64,000 nucleotides of DNA from Sitta carolinensis (Eukaryota > Chordata > Aves > Passeriformes > Sittidae), in contig CM063283.1 in assembly GCA_032173965.1 (NCBI GenBank), forward strand, positions 85,828,243 through 85,892,242, given 5' to 3'. Made by a program: the position numbers and the translations under genes. Of this stretch, positions 11,494-25,095 are shown in pieces (within the stretch, counting starts at the first letter, position 1; the number at the start of each line of letters is the position of its first letter). A model generated the notes under the pieces. It was given only the letters and a program-made list of their open reading frames with translations, was not told the DNA's origin and did no database searches.

Positions 11494-14400
11494 GTAACGC
11501 ACGACCGTGCGACCCCGACCTGCCTCCGTGGGGCGCCCACCCGCGACCCCGCCCGGGGGATGCCCGCCAGGGCACCGGCGCGGGATGCTCGGCCCCGCGT
11601 GAACCCTCGGCGGCGGCCGGGGCCAGCTCCGCCGTGCCCCACGCCCCGCGGGGGGGACGGACGCACCCGGTGATGCGGGCTGGCATCGGGTCTGCCGCGG
11701 GAAAGTTTCCGTGGGGAGCACGGTTATGTGCGGCGTGTCTGTCCCGGCCGCGCTGGCGGGGTCCGGCCCGGTGGACCTCTCCGCTTGGATACATAAGTTG
11801 CCCCCTAAGCAGTCCTCCTCCCCATCTCGTTTTGGTGTGGTTGGACGTTTCCTTATGTTGGGGGTTGATATTGGCTAGACTGGAACAGGGGCTGCGATGC
11901 GGCCGGGCGGTGTTTGCTCAGGGAAAACTTGCAGTAGGACCAGTGGGGTTTTTGAATGGGCGAAAGCTCCTGGGGGGACCAGAGGTTGTGTCGTGTGCTG
12001 GGAGAGCCCTGCTGCTGCAGCAGCCCTGCGCAGAACTCCCGCGTGTTTGCTTCCGTGTGTGGAACGGGGTAAGCCTTAAATCCACGGCTGAACAGCAGCA
12101 CCGGATTCACGCGGAGTTGTGCCATGGTGCTTTCCTCTATGGTCACTAGCCTGATTTGTCAATTAACAAGCACGCTCATCCAGAAACTTTGCTCCCTACT
12201 CCTTAGCTGTCTACAGGATGGCAGCTTACTTTCACTCAAGTGACTCAGAAATAATTAGCGGTTATAAGCGTTACAGCCAGCAGAGGAACTTGGATTTTTT
12301 TCATGGCGCTAAAGCTCCAGAAGGGCTGTAGGGATCTCTCGGATGGGCACAGCCAACCTGAGCATACAGTTCAACAAGTGGTTGACTCTTGAAGTGGAAA
12401 ATTATCTCATTTACCCCAGTGTGAGATGTTAATGCGCTAAACTGTGGGTTTAGTTTGTTTGGTGGTACTAAAAATTAGAGTTCACAGTGTCCAGACATAG
12501 CCACTGATCCACGTCTGATTCTGAGAGCAGTCAGCTGGTGGAGGGCCCAATCCTGCATACATTTCAGTAGATGAATATGGACACAAGGTTGCTCTGCAGG
12601 GATGGCCAGGAGTATTTGGAGAATGCAATTACCAAACTGTACATTATTTCACTGAAGATGTGAAAATGAAGGTTTTCAAGAGCGAGATATATGGTATCAG
12701 GGTGATTCCCCAAGCTGGCAGCACTTCTGTGCCCTGCATCAAAGCCTGGAGAGAGTGGGCTTGCCTAAATTAGTTTTCCCTCACAAATAAAGGTGCCTTC
12801 CTGCATATTTGCTGGGTTGAATCCACAGACTATACTTTACCGAGTTATGATTTTTTGCCCAGATCTCTACCCTGAAGCATGCAAGAGCCCTTGAAGGAGT
12901 TGGTTTTTTATCATAGGCAGCAGTGTTGTCTATAGTTAAAATTAGCTGGTGCTTTCTAGTACAATGCTCCGCTGTCAGGTGCTTAAACATTTGCTAAGCT
13001 TAAACCTAAACTGTTATTTTCCAGGTTAAGTGTCTGCTGAAGACAGACTGTCTTTGGGAAGTTTCAGATAAAATGGTTTGGTTATTTCTGAGAACATGGT
13101 AAGAAGAAAACATGTTCATTGACCACATATTTGATGAAGATGGTTTAGGTATACATCCTTCATTAGGAGACATTGAACTATCTGGGAATCTGAATTTTTT
13201 CACTCTGCTAAGAAACACTTTCTTTGAGACTTGAATTCTTGTGGCATCCTGTTTTGGAGCAGGGAAAAGATATTTGGCTTGGGATCAGTCTTGTGGTGGG
13301 GGGTGTGCCTTATGTTGAGCCTCTGCGAATCTTCCAGAATTTCTGTCCAGTATAATTTTATCACAACGCTCAGGGCATGTGCTCTTAGGAGAGCAATTGT
13401 TGAGGGCTTGACCATTGCGCTCACTGAAGATGCTCTCAGCACAAGGTGTGCTGAACATCCCAGCACTGTTAGGAGCTGAGCAACTGCTCCTCTTCCTGGG
13501 AAGGATGAGAGCACTGCAGTTGGCGGCTGATGGGCTGATAGACTTTCCCCCCAGTTATTCTTCCAAGGTGTTGCTTCTACAGTGAGCACAGCAGGGAGAA
13601 TTGAAGACTTTCTCAACTGTATATTCAGTGGCAAAGTGTGCCTGGTGATGCCATGGAATGGTGGAGAGGGAAGTGTTTTAATTCACTTGCATGGTGACAA
13701 GAAGTTGTGGGATGAGAACTGTCCCACTTCTGAGAAGTACTGGTGATGGATACATGGAGAAATTGAATACAAGAGAAATTGAGACAAAGGACTTGTGGGA
13801 TCATAGATGACAAATCTTGGGAAGAAGGTGCAGGGAACTGTAGATAGAGATGGTAAACCCAGGTCAAGTGAAGGAATGGTGGGAAGAAAGAAGTTGACAC
13901 TTGTGTACAGGGACAGGAGATCTGAGCATGCAAAATCAGTGGTTTACCGTCTTTCAATTACCAGGGCATGGTACTACTACTTATTTATCCTTCTCATTTT
14001 CATCCCCACACTGCCTGCTGCGTGTTTCAGCCCCTGCCTCTGCTTCTTTGCCTCTCTCCTGGATTAGCAAATGTCATATAGTTAAAAATAACAGTCAAAT
14101 ATACATTTTATGGGCATTTAATTGCTTTTCTTTCTGTCTTAGATGAATTTAAGTAACTTCCATTTGTGTTTATAGTTTTCTGTCTAGGCTCTTAGGGCAA
14201 ATGCACTTGAATTACAGATTTTGTAGAGGGATCATTATCTTTTCTTGGATAAAAAATCATCAAAATAATAATTTTCTTGGATTTGGCTTAACTGTCTGTC
14301 GATCCTTGATCTTAATAAAACTTCTTGAAAAGGTAGGCTGAGGCCATGCAAATATTTTAGCTAATTTAAGTCAGTTGGTAATCTGCATCAGCTGATAGAC

Positions 14401-16189
14401 TGATTTTATGAGTCTGACTACTGAAGTTTTAAAAGGAAACACCATGTAATAGCAGAGTGCATAGATGGTGGTGGATTTATTTATGCAGTGCTGCTTTTGG
14501 TATTGCTGTTTTTTGGGAGGGACTAAAGCCATTGTGACATGCTGTGAGACACAGAATATATGCATTTATATATGTAAAACAGTATATTGCCAGCTGAATT
14601 CAAAAATACAAGAGCTGCAGGGCAGGAAAGGCAAGAGGGTGACAAGGGATGTGGGTCATGTAGGCTCATGCTCTGAATAAGGAGCTGAGAAGCTGCAAAT
14701 GTGGTTCATTCTCTGTTCCTTGCATTTATCATGTGGTGGCTTGGGGATGTTGGCAGATTAGATTGAGGGATTTAAGGGAATGGATTTCTTGGCCTCGTCC
14801 ACTTAAATCGATGTAAATTTTGGGGATAGAGGGATAAATATTGGGTTTTATGCTTCTCTTTCTTACTCACAAACTCACTCAAAGCAAGTTGTTGCAACTT
14901 ACTTTGTTTCCCCCTGAAGGCAAACCATGAGGCGCAGGTCAGTCCAACCAAAACATTGGTTTTAATTACACTTTGGTAAAGACACTTCTGTTCCTTTATC
15001 CAAGGACCAGAAACCAGTGTTTATTGCAGGCTGCCTGCCACGTTTGGAAAGAACAGTCTTATGCATCCCCAGTGCTAATTTTAATCCTGCTCCAGTCTGA
15101 AAATCCACCTGTGACTTCAGTAGAATAAAGCTCACACAAAACTTAGGTTACCGGTGAGATTGGACCTTTGTTACTAGGAAATAGTATTGCCATACTCTAA
15201 TACCAGTATTACAGTACTCCATCTGCCTGCTGTTTCTTGTCCTCTCCTTTACCTGCAAACACTTTGAGGCAATGCCAACTCTTTCTGCTGTATCTCTGTG
15301 GCAGGTAGCATGCCTTGAACATCAGGATACTCCAAAAATGACTATGTAAATTGTGGGAACAGAGTGGTTATCTAACCTTCTTGTGCTTGAGCAGAAGTCT
15401 GTGTAAAACAGCTGGGCTTCTGCTGGCCTGATTATGACAGAAGGTGTTTTTCAGCTGTTTTACTACTGTTCTTAGGGATCTGCATAAAATAGATTTCTAG
15501 CCACATGGAATGATCACGTGGGAAAAAAATCTAGAGGATGTGTATGTAGGTTTGAGATCAGAATTGAAACTTGGAAGTTCAGATATGAAACCTCTCATTT
15601 CAAAACATACAGGAAGTGCTGGATGACAGAGTGTGATCTACTGGGACATTTCAATCACCTTTTCTCCTTGAGTATCTTCACCTGATATAAACATAATATA
15701 CATGCCAGTTTGAAAATAAATAGAAGAAAATATATCTATAATCGTAGAAATTAATTGCTACAGGTCACTGAAGGTGCCAAAAACTTAGACAAAATCTTCC
15801 ATGGACAACTCAGAAAAAAAAAATCAATGCAATGTGCAGATGTGAGTTGAAAACCAAAGGGAAATAGAACATTAAGATTGTTTTTAAAAGGATGGAAAAT
15901 AATAAGAAGGAATCCTCCTTATTTCACTGTAGCAGCTGTAGTGTGCCGTATCTTCAGTCCTGTGCTGTTCATTCCACATCAGAGATGGATAATGGCGAGG
16001 GAGAAGGTTTGGAGCGATGTAGGAAAGGTGATCAGAGAAACAGAGTGACTCCAGTCTCTGGTCTGACAATGCTGATAAAGTGATGCAACAAACATCTGTA
16101 AAATTAAGCAAAGCATGGAGAAGGCATGACCAGGAATGACTGATCACGGCAACAGCAGCAGACTACACTGGGTGAAGCAGGCAGTTGCA

Positions 16190-16480
16190 GGAATGGAAAC
16201 AAAAGGAGATGGCTCTTCACATGGTGTGGTCAGACTGCTGTGCTCCTCACCCACAGGATGTGGATGCTGAGAGGTTACATCAGCTAATGAGGTGACTGGA
16301 TGAGTTCATGGAAGAGAAATCCATCAAGGGCTATTAAATTTAAAACCACTGCCTCTGGCATAGGAAGTTTTGAACTGCACATTTTGGAAGCTTGGTGAGT
16401 ATCCTGAAGAAATACCACCACTGGTTTGCCTTGTTCTTCTACTTGCTCCTCCACACCTGTGTATGTCCATGGCTGAGAGG
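16190..16480 (+). mobile_element. Old CR1-like LINE 3' fragment
   Basis: It contains the typical CR1 segment GAGTTCATGGAAGAGAAATC followed by CATCAAGGGCTATTAAA and CACTGCCTCTGGCATAGGAAG. The orientation is +. No 3' terminal repeat is preserved. Confidence 0.75.
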
Positions 16481-18185
16481 GGCTGCTGAGCCAGGTGGTC
16501 TCCCTGTGTCTGCTCTGCAAAACAAAGTGGACCAGCATCTGGGCCCTTCCGTTCCCAAGGCCAAGATGCTACTGGTGGCTTATACCTTCCCTGCTCAGGG
16601 CTGGCCCCATTACAGCATATCTGCTATGGAACGGGCTGGTTGGGAGGAGCTAGTTGAAGTGCTCCAAAGAAGAACCAAGGCATGGTCCAGAACTGTACCC
16701 CAAAAAGCAGTGTGCACTGCTTGAGCGCTCTCCCTTGTGTCCTTTTGTGGAGCTGTGCAGTCATGGTGAAGATTATCTACTTGGGTTCAAGTAGGTTCAG
16801 AAAGCAGTTCATTCAGGGAAGCAATCCCACCTGAAGGCATTGAATAACGAGATACAATGCCTGGCTGAAGAAGTCCCTGCTGGGAGACTGTAATATTGCT
16901 ACGCACCTGCCCTGCTGACACAGGCTTCCCCAGCCTTCCCTGCTGCCCAGTGTCAGGGAGAGGATTTGGGCCAAGGTGGTCATCTTCCCTGACGTGGTGT
17001 TGCTGCAGTTAAGAGTTTCCTCTATCTCTACAAGACTAGGCTTTGACATTCTGAACTGAGAATGAGAGGACTGGGATTAAATTTCTTCAGCTATCCACTG
17101 CATTTAAGCACTGGTTAAAATAAAAATGCTGTTTACTAAACCAGACAATTTGCTTAATCATCTGAAAGGCAGATTTTAAAGCCATGGATTGCACAGCGAC
17201 GGCTGTGCTAAACCAAAGGCTGTATAGCTGTTCACTTAAGCAATGGTAAAAGCACAATGTATTAAAACACAGCTCACACTGATGGTATTTTTCTGGCTCT
17301 TGGATGAGGTGTATTGCTATTAAAACAACAAGCACCAATCCCAAACTCAGCAATGTCCTAAGTCCTTCTGATCATTTCTTAAAATTTCCAGACACTAACT
17401 GGTACAGAAACTCCAACGCTGCACTTAATGGAGCTCGCAACTGCCTAGCTGTATATTTTTGTGCTACCTTATGTAATAAAATGGCAGGCCCTTGCACTGC
17501 CTGCACAAACAAGGTTGCATAAGCAGCCTGGGGAAACAACGGGAGCTCCAAGAGCCCTCCTGAATCCTGCACGTCTTGTTTGATCTCATTTAACATTATT
17601 TAATAAGAAATATTAACCTTTTCCTCTCTTTGCCCCCAAGTTATCTGGAACCAGTGATACTGACTTAATTTCATGCACAGACCTCACTTTTTAGAGAAGT
17701 CATCAAACTTTCCACTCAATTGAGCAGCCTGATGTCTGGGTAGCCTTGAATTTTCTGTAATCAGCACTCAATCTAGTTAAAAATAAAAGACATTAAAAAC
17801 AAAGCCTTGAACAGGAAAGTACTTGTTTTTCACTCTCACTTCTAATTTGGTAACCATTCTTAAAGTTCATCACTATGGTTTGTTCTGTTAAGGGATAAGC
17901 AATTTATTATTCAAGCAGCTTTGGGGTTTTTCCTTTAAAAACAGACAATACTATTCAACCACTGGGAAGAAAACCAGCACAAGAAAATTGTAATCAATTT
18001 TAACAGGATTGCAGATGGCAATGAATTTCTTTAAGCATAATATTAGCCCTGCAAACAGCAATAATTGAGTTTGATTATTTATTATCCTTTTATCATTGAT
18101 AAGCAGACCAGACTGTTTTTCCCTTGATGCCCTCTGTTAGGTGTGTCAAATTTTTAAGCTGGAGAACAATTTTAATAAGGCAGCC

Positions 18186-18216
18186 TCCACCTGTAATCTC
18201 TAAATCAACAGGTGGA
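18186..18216. repeat. Inverted pair of CACCTG E-boxes (9-bp arms, 13-nt spacer)
   Basis: TCCACCTGT and ACAGGTGGA are perfect reverse complements separated by 13 bases. Each arm holds a CACCTG E-box of the kind bound by ZEB, SNAI or TCF4-type factors. Confidence 0.6.
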
Positions 18217-18939
18217 TGTAACAGTGTAAAACCTGAGCATTCTTGGTTATCTGATTGAGTCAGTGGCTGAATAAATCTGACTTTGAACATGTCCTAGACT
18301 TATTGCTTTGGGTGGGACACCTCTCATTAATACTTCATGGGAGAATTTACATATTTCCCATATTATGCACAAGAATTGTATGCTTGCAAAATCTAGTCAA
18401 TAATAAATACTGTGTGGAACATGATCAGCTAGAGATAGGATATTTCTCTCATTTCTAATTCGCCTACAAAATATCTGTCTCAGTGTTTTTATTGGTAATT
18501 CTATGGATTTTACTTGTGGTATTTTGTCTATTCCTGTTTTGACATATAAAACAGGAAAAGGTTTTAAATTGGACACTTTGCATTAGACATACCCACATTC
18601 CAGTTACACTTCCAGTGAGGGGTTCCTTTAGTTTATAATTTATAAAGGGGAAGACAGCTACATGATTTCTACATGGATCATTAAGGCCACTATTTACTTA
18701 GGCAAAATCTTCATCCTGTTCAGATAAACATCAAGTTGTTATAATTTGCTTTATCTTTGTCTGCGAAGATGAGAAGAATATTTTATTCTCCAATCTACTT
18801 TTTTTATGCTCTCTTTTCCATTTAGTAAGACAATATTTGGGAAAGATAGTTTCATATAAACAGCCTAATCAAACAATAGTTCTGTAAAGCAGCTGGGCGC
18901 ATTTCCAACAATTTCAGCAAGAGCAAAACTGATGAAAAA

Positions 18940-18950
18940 TAAATAGGTCA
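18940..18950 (+). promoter_or_regulatory. Intronic RORE match (TAAATAGGTCA)
   Basis: This is an exact match to WAWNTRGGTCA in AT-rich intron sequence with no other regulatory signature, so it may be chance. Confidence 0.25.
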
Positions 18951-21523
18951 CTCATAGTCATTCCTGTATTTATATTTTTTTATAAGAAGGACTGAAGAAT
19001 CTTTTTTGTTTCTGGGCTGTCACTGAAGTCGATGGAAGCTTTGCTGGAATAATTCTGGGCCTTTAATTTGATTGTTTGTAGAGCGGCACCAGTCATTTTT
19101 TTCATCTTTTTTCTTTCTTTTGAGCACAAAGGACCTTATTGTCAGCTGATGCACACTGATGTAACTCAGCTCGTTGTAGCAATTACATTTATACTGCCTG
19201 GCTTCTAACATCCATATTTATTCAGAAATGCATCACCTTTTTCAACAACAGAATATCATGCTATATCTTGCTGTTATTCAAGTATAAGAAATGAAGCTGC
19301 ATTTGGTGCCAGTCCTGCTGTCCTCATTAATGCAAAACTCCCACTGAAATCAAGGAGAGTTTGGCTGACAGAGAATTACTGACTCGAGTTTCTGAAAGGT
19401 CTAAACTTCCTCAGTTTCTGGGTTTGATTTTTTTCTTTAATTTAATTTTAAATTTTTTTTTCTCACATTGTATTCTAACTCTTCCCTCTCCTTTTATATT
19501 TCTGGTTTTGAATCTTTAGCTTCCTTTACTAGGAGCTTTTTTCTTCTGACTTCTCTCAGGTCTTAGGACCTTCTGCTTTCCACCTTGCCCTCCCTCCCTT
19601 TCTTCTCTCCTCTTGCTGTCTCGCACTCTTTCAGACTGTTATACTCATCTTCATTGACTACAGCACTGTAAGAAGTTGATATACATCATACATGTTTCCA
19701 GGAATTTAATTTAGCTTTTTAGACCCCTTCTATGTACAGGTGCTTATTTTAAGGTACTTGCCTTAGGGGCAAAGCGGCAGTTTGTAAGGTTGGTGATCCA
19801 GGCAGAGATTTATTTGCACAATATTCATCTCAGTAATCCTTCCTCTTCTTCTGGGTAGAATCTTAGAATTTCCTCTGAGGTATTGATGCAGGGTTTCAGC
19901 AGTAAATTGAGTTTTGGACTAATAAAATAAATATTTGGCATAGTATTGCAGTCAGAAAAAAATACTCATGGATTTTGAAGTCTGTGAAAAAGAGGTTTTG
20001 TTGAGGGTGACGAAACTGGAAATCTCCAGAAAAATGGGTTTTATTTATAATTCTTCTACTGTGCAATGTTATGAGCTTAGACCACATACATAATGCTTTC
20101 TGTGCATCACTTCTCTGATCTGTAAACTAAGGCAGCTTTACAAAGTATTATAGGGTATGAACAATTCTGGGTGCCAGTCATAACCAGGTGTCAGTGGGGG
20201 CACGAACTGGCATGCTATATATGCCATTGACAGGAAGAGGAGCTACAGTAAGAGTGTTTTTGGGTGTTGACCCACCTCTGTGGTTAGGATACATCAGGCA
20301 GTACCTTGACACTTTGCTTCCAGCTGTGCAACACCTGATGGCTTTGGAGCTCTCCCTGGATGTCCCAGCTCCATTGGTGTCCTGCACAGTGGCTCGGGGC
20401 CACCCTGCCACCCTGCTACCTTTTAATTGTGTTCATTTTTCAGATGGAAAGCATTTGGAGAGTGCCAAGTATTGTTATTTTCTTGCAAGTCTGACTGAAA
20501 GTTGTGTTCTTTTTCAGAAGACCTAATTCATGCTTGTGAAATAAATAGTAGGTGTATGTCTTCTTAATGTATAGTGTAGCATTTCAAGCCAAAGTTTTCA
20601 GTTTACTGCTCAGCATCTGGATCCCTGCAGACATACTTCTTAAGGTGAAAGACGCAACAGTAAACTCGCTTATTCTCCCTTAAACAAGGAAACACATTTC
20701 TCTTTATGGGAATGATAAAAAAATAATTTTTCACGGTGCCCAACTGCCTGTTATTCTGGCAAACCTAAAATGAATCAAAAACTGCAGGCTATATATAGAG
20801 AGTAATGACAGTTAAAGAAGCATTTCTTCTTTGATGCAATTTCTGTTTGATTTTCTTAAAACCCTTGTCTTCTAAAGACCCATTTCAACCACATTGAACA
20901 ATAGATTTATTGTTGTCAAGTGAATGAGAAATTTGATAAAGATAGCTTTTATATTTCCATTAAAAATAGATGATTTTTTCAGAGGACTGAAGGATATAAG
21001 TTCAATTTTTAAGTTTGAATTTCACATTTCATTTGACCAGTCTATAAGTGTATAATATATCAATTTTCAAAGTCCTAATTGGCATTAGACTTGGAATATT
21101 TCTCTGCAAATTTTTTCTCACCATAGTTTTTCTCAGTGTGAAACTGTTAGAGGGTCATTGCTCTGGTTAATGAAAGAGTGCTGACATTCTTTGTACATTG
21201 TGAGTGTTTAAATATTCCTCTATGCAAATTTTCCCCTTTAATGAAAAAGTTTAAAGAGATATCTTTAAAAAAATTCTTTCACAGTGTTGAAAAACTCAGG
21301 TTGCATTCATTCAAAATCTGTGATATCCAGTGGTATGAGGCGATGACCCATTTCAAATTTGCTACTGTATAATTAAGAGGGGATTCCATATAGGAGATGT
21401 AAGCATAAAAATGGGGTATGGCTCTTGACGATACTGCTGGTTTTGCTGTTGAATTCTTCAGTAGTTTTGTTAGAGTGTATAATCAGTTACACTTGTGCTG
21501 ATTTAATCAATTATTCTTGTGCA

Positions 21524-21549
21524 CAAACAAACAAACAAACACACACAAA
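21524..21549 (+). repeat. (CAAA)n microsatellite
   Basis: Short tandem CAAA units grade into CA units within intron 1. Confidence 0.9.
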
Positions 21550-22608
21550 ACCCAGCTAATTTCAGACTGTCTTTGAAACATCAGAACTAGAGATTTCACT
21601 TACAATGAAAGAAAATAGTATTTTCAAGCCTCTAGAATGATTTTAAAAATGGCAAAGATATATTTGGGAACTATCATACTTTTGGGTACCAGCAGCTGTA
21701 TATCCTTATGCAAAAGTGGATTTGGCTGAAAGACCAATTCATAAATATTGTATTTGAAGATTGCAGCAAGCTTTCATATTTGCAAGAGATAGTGTAAAAT
21801 GTGCAGTATTTGTTTCCTCACTCCAAGAAGTTTGACTTTAAACAGCTAGGTCTCCCAAATCTAATGAATAATGGCCAACAAACAAAAGTATCCATGGCTT
21901 CTTGAATAATGGGGCTGGAGACCATTCTGTCTGTGGAAGCAGAAAGGTCAGCCTGCTGTGGTGAGTTTGAACACCCTCCTGCATACTGCCAAGCTGTGAA
22001 GTGGTTTGGAGGCGGAAGATGCCAATAAATAACTTGACACTGGCACTCCATGACTTCACATCTTGTGGTCTATGAGCTTCCAGGCAAGCAACGGCCTGCT
22101 CCTGGAGAAACCAAGGGAGTCGGGGAAAGTCTAATTTTTCTGCTGGAAAACGAATCTATTTTTTTCCTTTTTTGTAGTCCTCCTCTGCCTTGATCTGCTG
22201 TTTGGGGAAGTGAGGGGTGTAGCGGGGGAGGTAAGACTTATCTTTGATCTGATGGCTCCTTTCGTTCTGGGCTGCTCTCCAGGAAAAACTTTTTCCCCCT
22301 TTGGGACACACTGCTGTTCATGGCAGAAGCTCTGCAAACAGGAGTGCTGCGGAAGATCCTGAGTTTGCCTGACATGCGTTTGACATTTTAGCACAAATTC
22401 AGCAGAGCAGCTTTATTCAGGTAAACACTTAAGCACATGCTTTTCATTACTCAGAATTTCATCTGTGTTTCTTTCCTGAATATGGAAAGACTTAAGCACG
22501 TATTTAGGGGCTGAATAGGTCTCCAGTCTGACTCATGTACCGAGCAGTGAGGATGGGTTGGATGGAAAGGGAGCAGTCATCGCGGTAGCACGGCAGCTGT
22601 GAAGCAAG

Positions 22609-22787
22609 ATGTACTGTCTGAAAATCAGCATGCTACAAAGGGGCCTTGTTCTTAAGGGAGGCTGCTTTTTGTCTGTATATGATCTCAAGAAGAGGAGCAG
22701 GCCTGAAATTTCTACTTTCGTCTACGCATTCGTTCCTCTGTTTCTCCTTATTTTGAATTACTTTGCATATGGCTTGGATGATGTGAA
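22609..22787 (+). other. Weak candidate alternative first exon in intron 1
   Basis: An ATG at 22,609 opens a 59-codon frame that reaches AA|GTAAGT, a good intron-side donor lacking the usual G at -1. Splicing to exon 2 would complete a Lys codon and stay in frame with NPAS2. The peptide has a hydrophobic stretch (about residues 36-54), odd for a nuclear transcription factor. The surroundings are only mildly CpG-containing and no promoter is obvious. The phase match may be chance. Confidence 0.15.
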
Positions 22788-24009
22788 GTAAGTTTATAAT
22801 TAGAATTTTTTGGTTGCTCTGCAACCTCATGTTTGTCAGTTTCAAGATTCACCCATCTGGCGCCCCATGAAGAGGACAGTGTTCTTTTGCAGAATACTTC
22901 TGGCTATCTGCGTGTGAAGATGGTGCTGTATGCTAAGTCCTCTGAGGATTTCTTACATCACATCAGCCACGGAAGGTTTCTGAAATTTATTAAGTATTTC
23001 TCGGCAGTGAACACATACCCAAACCTTTTGGCACTTTCTAGCTACTTCATTCATGAAAAATGTTTGTTTGCAGTTTTGTGTGCAATACTTAAACTGACTC
23101 AGGCACTGATGTAACCTTTCTCACTTCTTTTGAGGATCTGAATTATGAATCTAGATTAATGTTTTGCAACACACAGAAGGAAAGGCACTGCAGAGAGAGC
23201 TCAGAAATGGTTCTGCAGGAAGGTTGTTTTGGTGAGCCAGATTTTGTCTGTTCCTTAAACATCTTTGCTGACACTAGTCTGTGGAAGGGCACAGTGGTAA
23301 CTTCCTCTAACAGATGTGTGTTGTGTGCAGGTACTTTACTGGCAAAACTAAACTCTTTCCCTGAGTAGAATGAACTATCCCAGCAAAAAAGTGGTTCAGG
23401 GGAGTATAGTGGAGTTGGCAGAAAGATGTTTCCAACACAGAGTTCATTGAGGGTTCTTTCATATTCCTCACTGACAGTGTCCCCCAAAATTTGAAATGGA
23501 GATTGCACCTGAATAGAATATGGATAATGGGTTCCAAAACCTCAACTGATGAATAGCCTTAATCGTTGTATTTCTTCTTGCTCTTTGACTTGAGCGTGAC
23601 TACAGTGGAGGTTGCATGTTTTTTGGGGATTACAGTGTAGGAAGTGTCTCACTTCAGGTCATCCCCTTTTTTTGCATTTTATTCTGGAGTTAATAATATT
23701 TTACATGTTTCTTCCTAGTCTTGTTTCCTAGCTAGTCTGCATGTTTCTTTTGGAGAAATATATTTGATGTGAATCTCTTCTCACTCTGCCAAAGCATGAC
23801 ACCTCTTGCAAACCATTGACTTAAAGAACAAAGCAGTAACTGGGAGTTGTAAGATGTTTCTGGCATAAACTCAGGCAGCGTGCCCGTATAGTGTATTTTT
23901 CCATTTAAGACTGATTTCCCCTTGCTTCCTCAAATCTTACCCATTTTGGCTAAAGCCATAATTGCAGGACTGCTTTAATCCGTTGTATTGAATTTGCATG
24001 GAAAGGTTG

Positions 24010-25095
24010 TGGTGAAGGGAGGGCTGTAGGTGTGTATTTTCTGAGAAACTGCTAGAAACTTCCCTGGTGTCTGACAGAGCCAATGCCAAGTGGCTCCAAG
24101 ACAGAACTGCTCCTGGCCAAGGCCAAGCCAGTCAGCAAAGGTACTAATGATTTTGGGATAACATATGTAAGAAGGAATAAAGCAGTTATGGGTAGGAGTA
24201 ATTGTGGCCAGAGAAGAGAGGAATGAAAATAAATGAGAGAAACAGCCCTGCAGACAGCAAGGGCAGTGAAAAAGGAGGGGGAGAAGGTGCTTCAGGAGCT
24301 GAGATGCCCCTGCAGACTGTGCTGAAGACCATGGTGAGGCAGCTGTGCCCCTGCAGTCCTTGGAGGACCACGGGGAGCAGAGGTCCACCTGCAGCCTCTG
24401 GAGGACCCCATGTCACGATGCCCAAAAGAGGCTGTGACCTCATGGGAAGCCCACACAGGAGCAGGACCTGTGGGCCCACGGAGAGAGGAGCCCATGGTGG
24501 AGCAGGTTTGCTGGCAGGACTTGTGGGTCTGTGGGGGACTCACACTGGAGCAGTCTGTTCCTGAAGGACTGCACCCTGTGGAAAGGGATCCACGCTGGAG
24601 GGTTAGTGAAGAACTGTAGCCCATGGAAAGGACTCCTGTGGGAGTCCTCCATGAACTGTCTCTCGTGGGAGGGACCCCACACTGGGCCAGGAGAGGGACT
24701 CCTTTCCCCGAGGGGGAAGCAGTGGCAGAAACAAAATGTAATAAACTGCAGCCCCCATTCCCTGTCTCCCCATGCCACTGGTGGGAAGGAGGTAGAGAAT
24801 CAGAAGTAAAGTTAAGCTGGGGAAGGAGGGAGGGGTGGCAGGAAAGTGTTGTTAAGATTTGTTTTCATTCTTATGATCCTACTCTGATTTCATTAGTAAT
24901 AAATTCAGTTAATTTCCCCAAGCTGAGTCTGTTTTGCCCCTGACAGTAACTAGTGGGTGCTCTCCAGTCTCTCTCCTCATCTTTAACTCATGAACATTTC
25001 CTTACATTTTCTGTCTGCTATTCAGCTGAGGAGGGGAGCAATAGAGCAGTCTGGTGGGTGCCTGGCATCCAGACAGGGTCAAACCACAACATCCA
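24010..25095 (+). mobile_element. Avian ERV-type LTR (solo, about 1.1 kb, decayed)
   Basis: The block has the layout of a long avian endogenous-retrovirus LTR that I recall from bird genomes: an upstream part ending in GATTTTGGGATAAC, a GC-rich body of degenerate units containing GGAGCAG and GAAGGACTGCA, an AATAAA at 24,898, the GAGTCTGTTTTGCCCCTGAC segment and a 3' end near TGGCATCCAGACAGGGTCAA. No gag or pol coding sequence adjoins it, so it is taken as a solo LTR in sense with NPAS2. Family assignment (ERVL-like) and exact ends are uncertain. Confidence 0.65.

Larger units (their letters stand above)
9000..12150. promoter_or_regulatory. NPAS2: CpG-island promoter of NPAS2 (core about 9,490-11,790)
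   Basis: CpG dinucleotides are dense over about 3 kb, densest between 9,490 and 11,790, while the flanks are AT-rich and CpG-poor as usual for vertebrate DNA. GC boxes are frequent and no convincing TATA box is seen. Three exact RORE matches fall within 777 bp. Noncanonical E'-box hexamers AACGTG occur at 9,234 and 10,277. Since the next exon downstream on the + strand is NPAS2 exon 2, this is best read as the NPAS2 promoter. Long open frames on both strands here are a by-product of GC content. Confidence 0.8.

Noticed and set aside
10264..11721. 485-codon open frame on the minus strand in the CpG island
   Set aside because: Overlapping frames on both strands are all open because stop codons are scarce in very GC-rich DNA. 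The translation is low-complexity Pro/Arg/Ala with no domain.
12069..12070. Alternative exon 1 donor GGG|GTAAGC
   Set aside because: A usable donor, but its exon side is poorer than CAG|GT at 11,494 and it lies at the sparse edge of the island. Kept only as an alternative; it would not give an in-frame extension.
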